64,000 bases of DNA from Rebecca billardiae RCC1528 (lineage: Eukaryota > Haptophyta): positions 1,798,001 through 1,862,000 of the forward strand of contig OZ251233.1 in NCBI GenBank assembly GCA_965240325.2, given 5' to 3'. Made by a program: the position numbers and the translations under genes. Below are positions 1-9,845 of this stretch, piece after piece. The notes beneath the pieces are model-generated. The model made no database searches. It was not told the origin of the DNA and saw only the letters and a program-made list of their open reading frames with translations. The number at the start of each line of letters is the position of its first letter. Within the stretch, counting starts at the first letter, position 1.

Positions 1-487
1 CGTTAGCAGGCGATATATGCGCGCCGAGACGGACTCGGCTGCATGCCCGCTGCCGCACTGTTATATCAGCTAGTATGCAGCATGCATGTATCACGTCACA
101 GTACCACTTACATATGTTAACTACCCGCCGCCGCCGGATGTAATTTATAAGAATGCCGCCTCCGCGGACGATGCTAGTCGGCCTAGTGGTTGGCAAACTT
201 TAATATAATAGTATCAGATTCGATGCAGCATGGCCGGATTCGAATGACGTAGAGTGGAATGTGACAGGCACACTAGCTTAAATGTGACGCCGCGGGCTGC
301 GCAGACGCGGTGTCATCGCGGCGTCCGAGGCTCCGACGACTATATATTACGACTATATATATATATACATATCCGCCAGAAGCGTGATCGTCTTGGCACC
401 CACGTGTCCTGATGACGCGGTACGGAGCAGTCGTTCTGCGTACGAGAGCGACTGTTCGGTACCGCATGAAGGCAGCGGCGTCTTGCC
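1..487. other. Intergenic, no gene recognised
   Basis: I see no protein family, RNA gene or long repeat here. There is a short AT-alternating stretch near 343-371. The short open frames on the minus strand look random. Confidence 0.5.
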
Positions 488-1150
488 CTAAGAGCCCAGA
501 GATCCCCTGCTGGCATCCTGCGACGAGTCGGCAACGAACTGTAGGCTCCGGGGGGTGTTGAGCTGCGAGTCGGCCGTCAGATGTGACCGTGACAACTCAC
601 GGCCACGCGGTCCCTCGAACAGCTCGGCATGGGTCTCCGCTGAGGGCAGCCGCGATGCGTCGGGCGTGATCTCAGCCGTCTCGGCGCAACGGCCAACCAC
701 GAGCTCCCTCGCGCGGGGACAATGCACCAGATGCGGCCCGAAGCCATGCCTGTCAAACTCACGCTTGCACCCAGGGCACACGATGGCGTCGGACAAACAA
801 CTGGCCTGCTGCCGGAGCTCCTCGAGCTTGGAGCGGAGCATGGTCGCGGTGCGCGGTAGACGACGCGGCTTTGGATACGGCTGCCGAAGCTCCGCTTCCA
901 GCCCGGGGTGCTCGTCGTGCAAGCGCACGTGGTGGTCAAGGGACTTCTTGTGCCTCAGGGCCTTGCCACACCCTGGGCGTGGGCAGATGTGGCGCGCGCC
1001 GCCGTGCACGACCCGCGCGTGCGACCGAGCGTTCGAAAGGCTCGAGAACGTCCTCGAGCAGCTGGTGTCTGGGCACGGGAAGCGCGAGCGCTCCGGCTGT
1101 GCGCTCAGACTCTGGCTGCTGTCTAGCACCTTGGCCGGGGGAGGGCCCAT
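488..1150 (-). CDS. C2H2 zinc-finger protein
   Basis: Two classical C2H2 fingers are visible: C-x4-C-x12-H-x4-H followed closely by C-x4-C-x12-H-x3-H. Further on there is a C-x2-C...H...C (C2HC-type) knuckle (core CPGCKREF, then HLVHC). A basic linker (KPRRLPRTATMLRSK) separates them. This suggests a DNA- or RNA-binding nuclear protein of about 221 residues; the target is unknown. I chose the methionine at 1150 because the frame continues upstream to 1246 only from a GTG. A good 3' splice site (CTTTCCCCAG) sits near 1220, so a further upstream exon is possible. The gene is head-to-head with PCNA, whose start codon is 198 bp away. No close family name can be given. Confidence 0.7.
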   Translation of the reverse strand: MGPPPAKVLDSSQSLSAQPERSRFPCPDTSCSRTFSSLSNARSHARVVHGGARHICPRPGCGKALRHKKSLDHHVRLHDEHPGLEAELRQPYPKPRRLPRTATMLRSKLEELRQQASCLSDAIVCPGCKREFDRHGFGPHLVHCPRARELVVGRCAETAEITPDASRLPSAETHAELFEGPRGRELSRSHLTADSQLNTPRSLQFVADSSQDASRGSLGS

Positions 1151-1347
1151 CGTGGATTCGTGACCGACGATGACCTCGTCGCCCCAAGCCCGAAGACTGG
1201 AATCCGGGTGGAATCCGGGCCTGGGGAAAGAAAAGCCGTTGACCACGCCATCTTAAATATTGTGCCGCGGCCACTGGCCATCGGGCCGGCTCGGCTGCTG
1301 ACCAACGACCTGTCCTCCGAGGCTTGCCGCGCGCGCACACGAAAGCC
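1151..1347. promoter_or_regulatory. Shared divergent promoter region, zinc-finger gene / PCNA
   Basis: This 197-bp gap lies between two outward-facing start codons, so both promoters must overlap here. No TATA box is obvious. The assignment is by position only. Confidence 0.4.
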
Positions 1348-2573
1348 ATGTTCGAGGTGCGCGCTGGTGGGGGGGGGATGTGCCCGCGGGAGGACGCGCC
1401 GCCGCGCCGCGCTCGGATCTATCTACGCCCGCCACTGCGCACAGCGACCGTATTCTGGGGCACCGCGCGCCTGCCCGCGCGCGGGTGGCCTCTCGTGCGC
1501 GCCCTTTGGCTGCGCTCCGCGGCGCGGCCGGTCAGCGGCGGCTGACAGATGCAGGTGAGCACGGCGGCGGCAGCAGTGGGGAGGGGGGCACATGCAGCGC
1601 TTTAAAAGATCGACGCGCGCGCGCGCACGCGTGCCACCCGTCTCCTCGAGCATCGCCTGCACCGTCTGACGTGTCTGCGCCCGCCAATGGCGCGCGCCGC
1701 GCACACAGGCACGCTTGGTGAAGGGCGAGCTGCTCAAGAAGGTCATCGAGGCGCTCAAGGACCTGGTGAGCGAGGCGAACTTCGATGTGTCGAGCACGGG
1801 CATCTCGCTGCAGGCGATGGACAGCTCGCACGTCTCGCTCTGCGCGCTCTCGCTGCGCAGCGACGGCTTCGATCTCTTCCGGTGCGACCGCAGCATGCCG
1901 CTCGGCATCAACCTGCAGTCGATGTCGAAGGTGCTCAAGTGCTGCAACAAGGACGACATCGTCACGCTGAAGGCCGAGGACGACGGCGACACGATCAGCT
2001 TTATGTTCGAGTCGCAGGCGCAGGACCGGATCTCCGACTTCGAGCTGAAGCTGATGGACATTGACAGCGAGCACCTCGGCATCCCGGACACCGAGTACAA
2101 GGCGACGGTCATCATGCCCGCGGGGGAGTTCACGCGGATCTGCAACGACCTGTCGATCCTGGGCGAGACCGTCGGGATCAGCGTCGGGAAGGACGGCGTC
2201 AAGTTCACCGTGACTGGCGAGATGGTGCGCGCGCGCGCTCGCCTCTGCTGGATCACGCGCAGCGCGCGCGCGCCCCTGGCTGATGTGCGCCTGCTGCCGC
2301 GTCCCCGCCGCCGCGCAGGGCACGGGCAACATGACCGTGCGCGACAACGCCTCGGCGGACGTGAAGGACGAGGAGCGCGTCGAGATCGAGATGGACGAGC
2401 CGGTCAGCCTCAACTTCGCGCTGCGCTACCTTAAGAGCTTCTCGAAGGCGGCGCCGCTCGCCGACCGCGTGCACCTCTGCCTGTCGCGCGACGTGCCATT
2501 GCTCGTCAAGTACCAGATGGCGGACGTCGGCCACCTGTCGTACTACCTTGCGCCGAAGATCGACGAGGAGTGA
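1348..2573 (+). CDS. PCNA: Proliferating cell nuclear antigen (PCNA sliding clamp)
   Basis: PCNA is the trimeric DNA clamp that tethers replicative polymerases and recruits repair factors through its interdomain connecting loop. The protein is reconstructed from three exons: 1348-1356 (only ATG TTC GAG), 1709-2224 and 2319-2573. The introns are 1357-1708 (352 bp) and 2225-2318 (94 bp), both with GTGCGC donors and CAG acceptors. The result is 259 residues, the usual PCNA length. It begins MFEARLVKG, carries the typical [19 protein letters not shown] stretch and the connecting loop ending [13 protein letters not shown], and ends LAPKIDEE. The nine-base first exon is easily missed; the second-exon reading frame has no ATG near its start, which is what led to it. 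Recognition is firm; the exon junctions are inferred from frame and family alignment. Confidence 0.95.
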
Positions 2574-3292
2574 GGCTGCCACAGGGTGACGCGTGCACCG
2601 GGCAGCGTCGGGGCCATCACAATCCAATAGCCGGTCGAATGGGCGAGGCGCTCAGCGGCTCGAGGCAGGCGTAGAGCCTTCATTCACGCGAGCTCGCGCT
2701 TAGGCCGCCTCACGGGCGCATCGGTAACTTATTGGCAGCACCGCGATCGCGGACTCTGCCGCGGAGGCTGTGCATGCTCAGCGTAGAGGCTGGCTGAAGG
2801 CGCAAACTAGTCAGCGGCGGCGCCGTTATGAACGCGGCTACAGTACCTGCGCCGTCGCGCCGCGATCGGACGATCGTCCGGACTGATCACGGTCAGACCG
2901 TCATGTAATTCGTAAATGCAACGACGAGAGAAAAGCCCGGCCGCTGCTGCGACGAAAAAGACGACGAATGCAATGGCCGCCTCGATGAGGTGCGGCAACG
3001 CGCCCCTCACCTGCCTGCGCCGGTCTGTTTTGTGGCGGTGTCTTTGTGCAGTGTGTGGATGGCGACAATCACGCCTTAAATCTTAATTAACCAAGTGTGC
3101 ACGTTAAAACTTAAAACATAGTTAACTGTAACGGAAAACGGCAAAACGCCGCGCGCGCGGGCCGCGGAGCCGCGGAATCGGAAATAATGATGGCTGCTGC
3201 TGGGGAGCCCGCGAGATCCACCATTGGCCGTCGCCGCCGCGACGCAGCCCTCAGCCGGCGGACTTCGTGAACGACGCTCATTAGTCATTGCC
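2574..3292. other. Intergenic, nothing recognised
   Basis: This is the 3' flank of PCNA and 5' flank of the esterase gene. The stretch 3060-3150 is AT-richer than its surroundings. I see no gene or repeat family in it. Confidence 0.4.
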
Positions 3293-5062
3293 ATGGCGGC
3301 GTTTGCGACCGGCTTCATGGTGGGAGGTGCCGCGCTCGCCATGGCGGTGGGCTGGCCGCGCACCGCGCCAGCATCCTCGCTCCCGAGAGCGCTCACGATG
3401 GAGGGCCCGTTCGATGGCGTGGTGAGCACCCAGTGCGGCACGTACGCTGGCACGCGCGTGGCGCAAGAGCCCGGCGTGTGGACCTGGCGCTCGATCAAGT
3501 ACGCGCAGGCCGACCGATGGGCTCCGCCAAAGGCGGCAGCTTGTGACAAAGAGTCTTCCGCAGTGTACAACGCAAGCACGTGCGGCGCAGAGTGCGCGCA
3601 GCCCGGCCTCGTCGGGGGATTCACCGGCGTGGAGGACTGCTTGTCGCTGACCATCGTTGCGCACGAGCGCGCGATCGCTTCGAGTATGAGCGGCGGCGTG
3701 CCCGTCATCGTGTGGCCGCGCTCAGCCTCGCTCGTGTATGGCGCGGGCTGCGACCAGCCTGGTTGGGGCGGGTCGTGGGCGCTCGCGGCCGATGCGCGCG
3801 CGATCGTCGTCGGCGTGTCGTTCCGCCAAGGTGTGTTCGGCTTCCTCCACCTCGAGGGTGACGACGGCGAGCCCCTCCTCGGCCCAACCGCCAACAACGG
3901 CATCCGCGACGTGCTCGCGGCGCTGCGATGGGTCAAGGCACACGCGCGCGCTTTTGGCGGAGACCCGGCGCGCGTGATGGTGATCGGCGAGTCGTCGGGC
4001 GGGACGGTCGCGAGCTCGCTGCTGGTCTCGCCGCTCGCGCGCGGGCTGCTGCACCGCGTGTACGCCGCCTCGCCCTCCGTCACGATGGCCACGCCCGCGC
4101 AGGCGTCTGCGAGCTGGTGGCGGCACCTGGTAGCGAACCTGCCAGCGAAATGCACGACCAGCGCAGATGCGGTGCGCGTGTGCCTCGCGCGCATGCCGGC
4201 CAGGGTGATTCTGAAGGCGGTGGACAAGGTGGCGCTCGGCACGCCGTGGGCGTTCACCCTGCCGATGCGCCCCGCCGCCAACGAGACCACCCTCTTCTTG
4301 CCCGTCGTCGATGGCACCGTGATCAGCTGCGCCCCAGCCGAGGTCGGCTCTGCGCCGCGCGAGCTTGTCGCCTCGCTGCCCATCGCGCATGCCGCCGTGC
4401 TCGTGGGCATGACGCGCGAGGAGGTGGACTTTGCGTTCAAGAAGCCGCATCATAAAGTGCTCCGCGACTTCAACGCGACTCACGTGCGCCCGTGGGCCAA
4501 CGTGCTCGGCGAGGGCGACGACTTCGTGCGCGGTGTGTCCGAGGCCTACGGCCCGCGGGGCGGCGACGACGGTGGTGACGGCGGCGGCGCAGATCGCGAG
4601 CAGCGCATCATGCAGCTTGCATCAGACATGCGCGTCGTGTGCCCGGCGCGCGCGTTCGCCATCGCCGCCGCGCGCGCGAGCGCGCCCTTCGGCGGTAGCG
4701 CGTTCGCGTACCTCCTCACGCACACCCTCGGCTCGGCCTCGCACCTCTTTGGCGGCACGCAGCGCTACGCCTTCCACACGCTCGATTTCGAGGTGCTGGT
4801 GATGCGGTCGAGCGGCGGCTACCGCGGCAGGGGCTGCCTCTTCGACGTGGCCATGTCGGCCGAGGATGAGCGCGTGGGCGGCGCGCTGCGCTACGCGATC
4901 CTCAGCCTTGCCGAGAGCGGCTCGATGCTCGGCTGGGCCGCTGCGGCACGCGGTGCCATGTGCTCGGTCGACACGACGGGTACCCACTGCAGCCCGACGC
5001 TCAAGGCGCGCGAGTGCGGCGCGCTGCGCGACAACGTGCTCAAGTACGCGATCGTCAACTGA
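3293..5062 (+). CDS. Type-B carboxylesterase (alpha/beta hydrolase), membrane-anchored or secreted
   Basis: About 589 residues, a normal length for the carboxylesterase/cholinesterase family, which hydrolyses ester bonds with a Ser-Glu-His triad. The nucleophile elbow GESSGG (near residue 233) follows FGGDPARVMVI. The family marker EDCLSL lies upstream. GMTREEVDFAF matches the position of the acidic triad member. YAFHTLDFEVL (near residue 494) matches the catalytic histidine region. Paired cysteines fit disulfides. From the methionine at 3293 the protein begins with a hydrophobic stretch (AAFATGFMVGGAALAMAVG), either a signal anchor or signal peptide. The open frame extends upstream only from a TTG, and the two ATGs at 3187 and 3190 are out of frame. 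It is a single-exon gene. The substrate cannot be told. Confidence 0.85.
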   Translation: MAAFATGFMVGGAALAMAVGWPRTAPASSLPRALTMEGPFDGVVSTQCGTYAGTRVAQEPGVWTWRSIKYAQADRWAPPKAAACDKESSAVYNASTCGAECAQPGLVGGFTGVEDCLSLTIVAHERAIASSMSGGVPVIVWPRSASLVYGAGCDQPGWGGSWALAADARAIVVGVSFRQGVFGFLHLEGDDGEPLLGPTANNGIRDVLAALRWVKAHARAFGGDPARVMVIGESSGGTVASSLLVSPLARGLLHRVYAASPSVTMATPAQASASWWRHLVANLPAKCTTSADAVRVCLARMPARVILKAVDKVALGTPWAFTLPMRPAANETTLFLPVVDGTVISCAPAEVGSAPRELVASLPIAHAAVLVGMTREEVDFAFKKPHHKVLRDFNATHVRPWANVLGEGDDFVRGVSEAYGPRGGDDGGDGGGADREQRIMQLASDMRVVCPARAFAIAAARASAPFGGSAFAYLLTHTLGSASHLFGGTQRYAFHTLDFEVLVMRSSGGYRGRGCLFDVAMSAEDERVGGALRYAILSLAESGSMLGWAAAARGAMCSVDTTGTHCSPTLKARECGALRDNVLKYAIVN

Positions 5063-6043
5063 TGCGCACCACGCGCTGACGGTGTGTGTAGTGTTGGGCG
5101 GTCTCGCTCACGGCGGCGCCGATGACGGTCGCTGGCGGGCCTTCCAGCTGGGCCCGCTGGGAGTGGAAGTCCCGCTACCGAGTTTAATATTTATAAGTTA
5201 TACTATACTAAGAATAAATAAGAGACGCACACAGCTCACGGGCAGGCGAGTTACTACTGTATTTATTCCATCAGGGAGCAGAATCCGCCTGTGCCAATTT
5301 CAGACTGCCAAATAAATGTCGTAGTGATCTAGCCGGTAGTGCGATTCTGCGGTGCAAATAGCGAGATCACCTTGGAGATCGTGTATCTCCCCTACTAATG
5401 TTGCAGAGATCGCGTCGACTAATTAGTGATTGAGGTCGTATATAGGCTCCAGTATGGGGGTATGTGACATTTTTTCGCAAAAGTTACTATCTTACTTATC
5501 AGCGTGACCCCAGGTCGTCGTCATATATATCATTTCAGGCGAATATTGACATCCCGAAGTTTGAGAGCCTCATGCCCTCGTCTCAAGAGACAAGACGACA
5601 GACAGTTGGATTTTGGGCCACTACACACCCCACTACAGTCCTTGGGGCTCTGACCCCCGTCTACGTCGTACCGATAGCTTACCGCGCCGGGGGCGGGTTG
5701 CCATCCGATCCGATGAGGTTCAGGTTGACAGAGACTTAGATTGAGTCGTCATCATCATGTACTGTCGGATGCCGGCGCTGTACTCTACGCCGCTGCGTCG
5801 AGTGAGACAGCACAGCTTGACTGCGTGAGTCAGTGCTGTGCATGTGCTATGAGCCGTCGCTGCGTCGTCGACGACTCGATGACTCGTCATCGCATCAGGT
5901 AATATATCGTAGTGCATAGGCATCAGCAGCCGCGCAGACGCTGAAGTCCGCGGCTGATCGACAACGGTCTAGTGCGCGCGTTTTGATGTGTCATGTGATG
6001 ACGGCGACGATCCATATAGTAACCGTGCGTCACAATGATTATT
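5063..6043. other. Intergenic with a dispersed repeat end
   Basis: AATAAA hexamers near 5213 and 5310 could serve as polyadenylation signals for the esterase gene. Positions 5205-5250 carry a motif (GAGACGCACACAGCTC...GGCAGGCGAG) that recurs at 36358-36400, 37410-37457 and 61632-61680, so it is one end of a dispersed repeat. No convincing gene is present. Confidence 0.45.
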
Positions 6044-8390
6044 TACCAGGTCGTTCCCCCTGCACTGGGAATCCGCGGTTTGGACATACGAGAAAAACAG
6101 CCGCAGGACGCACCCGTCGCTACCCGCGAATAAGATTTTCAGGTCTCGCGGGTGCGGATGTGCGTCAATCGATGAGCTGGTCTCGCAATCCCAAAATTGA
6201 GCCGCAACGAGATAGAAGGCAGGGCGGAGCCCCCGGTGGCGGCTCGGCAGGCGAGGGCCGACCAATCTTGACCTTTTGCCCTCGGCGGCAGGCGGGCAGT
6301 GGCAAGGCCGCCGAGCGCCGTTGGCGGGCGGCGCGCCCGGGGCACGCCGCACGGCGCTGCGGGCGCGGATGTGCTCGCGGAGCCGGCTTGCGTGGACAGG
6401 CTGTCGCGGGAGAGTATCTGGCGCCCTCCTGCGCCGCGCGTCTCGCGCCACGCCTCTTTTCGCCGCGGCTCAGGGCAGCGCGCACGCGCGCGCTGCCTCG
6501 AGGCCCGAGCACTGCCGCGCCGCAGCCAACCGCGCGCGCGCCGTGCGCGGCGTGGTCGGGAAGGAACGGGGGGTGCTGCCGGGCGAGATGACGACATCAT
6601 GTGCGCACGCCATGCCGCCCCGCGGCGCCGCGAAAGGGCACGATAACGGATCCGCACAGCTGTTGACGAGTGCTGATTTCTTGTCGTGCCTGAAGCCAGA
6701 CCTGAGCTCGAAGAAGATGATGAAAGTGCATCCGCGCGAGGAAAGCGTCGCACCCAGCACTTCTACATGACCACGCAGTGATGAACATTCATGTAAGAGT
6801 TTCCCGCGTGCCCGTCTGGCACTGTTCTGTGTCTCAATGATCGTCCCGACAAGGGTCACGACCGCGAGGCCGCGTGCACACCATTTGTGACAACTCGAAG
6901 AGGCGTGCAAACGGACCGGCGACACGCTCGGCAAGGCGTGGCGGGGCGGCATGGCGTGCGCACATGATGTCGCCATCTCGCCCGGCAGCCGCGCCCGTTC
7001 CTTCCCGACCACGCCGCGCACGGCGCGCGCGCGGTCGGCTGGCGGCGCAGGCAAGGCTGGCCTTGAGGCGGCGCGCGCGTGCGCGCTGCCCTGAGCCGAG
7101 GCGAAAGAGGCGTGGCGCAAGTCGAGCGGCGCAGGAGGGCGGCAGATACTCTCCCGCAACAGCCCGTCCACGCACGCCGGCTCCGCAAGCACATCCGCGC
7201 CCGCAGCGCCCTGGCCCGGGCGCGCCCCCCAGCCAGCGGTCACGACCGCGAGGCCGTGGCACACCTGACACCATTTGTGACAACTCGAAGAGGCGTGCAA
7301 ACGGACCGGCGACACGCTCGGCAAGGCGTGGCGCGGCGGCATGGCGTGCGCACATGATGTCGCCATCTCGCCCGGCAGCCGCGCCCGTTCCTTCCCGACC
7401 ACGCCGCGCACGGCGCGCGCGCGGTCGGCTGCGGCGCAGGCAGGCAAGGCTGGCCTTGAGGCGGCGCGCGCGTGCGCGCTGCCCTGAGCCGAGGTGAAAG
7501 CGGCGTGGCGCAAGTCGCGCGGCGCAGGAGGGCGGCAGATACTCTCCCGCAACAGCCCGTCCACGCACGCCGGCTCCGCAAGCACATCCGCGCCCGCAGC
7601 GCCCTGGCCCGGGCGCGCCCCCCAGCCAGCGGTCACGACCGCGAGGCCGTGGCACACCTGACACCATTTGTGACAACTCGAAGAGGCGTGCAAACGGACC
7701 GGCGACACGCTCGGCAAGGCGTGGCGCGGCGGCATGGCGTGCGCACATGATGTCGCCATCTCGCCCGGCAGCCGCGCCCGTTCCTTCCCGACCACGCCGC
7801 GCACGGCGCGCGCCGCGGTCGGCTGCGGCGCAGGCAAGGCTGGCCTTGAGGCGGCGCGCGCGTGTGCGCTGCCCTGAGCCGAGGCGAAAGAGGCGTGGCG
7901 CAAGCCGCGCGGCGCAGGAGGGCGGCAGATACTCTCCCGCAACAGCCCGTCCACGCACGCCGGCTCCGCAAGCACATCCGCGCCCGCAGCGCCCTGGCCC
8001 GGGCGCGCCCCCCAGCGCCGGGCCAGCGGCATCGATCGCACTCGCCGCCGCCCGGCTGCAGGGGGCGGGTCAGAATCGGTGCTCCGCACCCGCGGGAGGG
8101 CTCCCGCCTCCGCTTGCACACGAAGAACTCATTTCCAGCGCGCATCGATTTCGTGAGCGGACTATCGCTGACGAGGCTGATTACTGCTTTCCACGGCTTT
8201 GCCGCGCTCGGGATTTGGCTTCTCCAATGGATGGATGTAGTTTCGTCATTTTCAATTGGAAAGCTCGATTAGATCGTTCAAGTGGTCTGATAGAGCAAGC
8301 GGAAGACTAAATCTGCGTTGCTATGCAGCGGCCTCGCGCTCTGAATAGTGCGAAACCGCGGATTCCCAGTGCACGGGGAACGACCTGGTA
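6044..8390. mobile_element. Gene-less element with 38-bp terminal inverted repeats
   Basis: Positions 6044-6081 and 8353-8390 are inverted copies of the same 38 bases with one mismatch (outer end TACCAGGTCGTTCCCC). Between them lie one partial inverted copy (about 6337-6650) and three direct copies (6854-8013) of a GC-rich unit. No transposase-like protein is visible and no clear target-site duplication is seen next to the ends. It is best described as a non-autonomous or degenerate DNA element. A fragment of the same internal unit occurs at 18893-19010, so the family is dispersed. Confidence 0.55.
6854..8013. repeat. Three tandem copies of a ~384-393 bp unit
   Basis: Units start at 6854, 7238 and 7631, each with GGTCACGACCGCGAGGCC, and are nearly identical by eye. 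Unit lengths are multiples of three, so a long minus-strand frame stays open across them; I judge that frame to be a by-product of the repeat. Confidence 0.85.
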
Positions 8391-8455
8391 GATATTGCCT
8401 CGAAGCCTACTCTCAGGCTGCCGTGACCCCGGGGATCGGTCACAGCTTATAATGC

Positions 8456-8565
<110 letters not shown>

Positions 8566-8620
8566 CACGTACACGTCTCTGGGGCCGCGAGCGGCCTCGG
8601 GCCAAGCCTGGCCAAGCTCC

Positions 8621-9503
8621 TCACGCCGCGGCAGCATTGCCCGCTGCCGCGCGCGCAGCGCCGAGAATATGGGCGCAGATCTCGTCCACACCCTTACCAT
8701 GCTTCACCGCGGCGAAGACCGTCGGCCCATCGCCACGCATTCGCGCCGAGTCTCGCTCCATCACGCCCAGGTCGGCCCCGACCGCCTCTGCCAGATCCAC
8801 CTTGTTCACAATGAGAAGGTCAGACTGCGTAATGCCCGGACCGCCCTTGCGCGGCACCTGGGCGCGTGGGCGCGGGGCGTGGGCGCACGTGAGTACGTGC
8901 CGCGGGCGTGGGGCACGCCCGGCGTTCGAGCCTCGCATATCACACCTTGTCGCCGCCGCTCACGTCAACCACGTAGATCGTGAAGTCCGCGAGCTCTCGT
9001 GAGAAGTTGGCCGCAAGGTTGTCGCCGCCCGACTCGCAGATGAGGAGCTCAGGAGGCGGCGAGCACTCGCGCATGAGGCCCTCAAGAGCGGCAAGGTTGG
9101 AGGAGATATCCTCGCGGATCGCCGCGTGCGGGCATCCGCCCGTCTCGACGGCGCGGATGCGCTCCCCGCTGAGGGCGTCGTTGCGGCCCAGGAACTCGGC
9201 ATCCTCGCGCGTGAAGATGTCGTTCGTGACGACGCCGAGCGAGACCTCGTCGCGCAGCCGCTGGCAGAGCTGGAGCACCAGCGCCGTCTTCCCAGAGCCC
9301 ACCGGCCCGCCGATGCCCACGGTGAAGGCGCGCGTGCGGAAGTTGCGCAGCTGCCACTCCGGCCGCTCGCGCGCGGCAAAGTCGCCAGGGCCGTGCGCGT
9401 GGTCGTGTGTGTGGGTCATGTGGGTTCGCACGTGCACGAGTGGTGCGCCAAGCGCGCGCTGCGCGGTCCGGCCGACTCCCAGCGAGCGGAGTGCGAGGGA
9501 CAT
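8621..9503 (-). CDS. ureG: Urease accessory GTPase UreG (intact copy)
   Basis: UreG uses GTP hydrolysis to deliver nickel to apo-urease together with UreD, UreF and UreE. Two exons, 9503-8946 and 8857-8621, are separated by an 88-bp intron (8858-8945). The protein has 264 residues. A short leader is followed by a His-rich nickel-binding segment (THTHDHAH, residues 30-37), typical of plant-type UreG. The P-loop GPVGSGKT is at 66-73, the nickel-binding CPH triad at 124-126 and the NKVD guanine-specificity motif at 204-207. Translation could start at Met1 or at Met29, just before the His-rich run. The gene faces away from the urease gene across 342 bp. This is the only complete ureG in the window. 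Confidence 0.95.
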
Positions 9504-9845
9504 CGCGCTGTCGGCGGGCGGCCGGCTCGCGTGTTCGCGGCCCGAATGCGAACGCGTGGCGGTGGTCTCGATCAGCTGACAGAACGTGAACGGGAACCGC
9601 TGCGCGCGGGGTGTCCGCGAAATCGTATCTACGATATCGCTTCCGGCCCCAGATTCAGACTCGCATTTATGATAGCCGTAGTAGCAATCAGTCTGGGCAG
9701 CTACTACTACCGTACCGTACTCATACGAGCAAGATGTTTGGTTCTGCTGCCATATTCAAGGCTCCGGCTGGACGGACAGATCGCCGAGCTTGGCCTCGGT
9801 CAGCCCGACACTCGCCGAGGCCGGCGCATTTGCGAGCGCCCGACG
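9504..9845. promoter_or_regulatory. Bidirectional promoter region, ureG / urease
   Basis: A 342-bp gap lies between divergent start codons. It contains short inverted repeats, including ATCGTATCTACGAT near 9630. The same gap is kept in the second copy (55039-55378). Co-expression of enzyme and nickel GTPase from one region is inferred. Confidence 0.5.

Noticed and set aside
6470-8119. 549-residue frame across the tandem repeats
   Set aside because: Open only because unit lengths are multiples of three; no family, and the translation is low-complexity.
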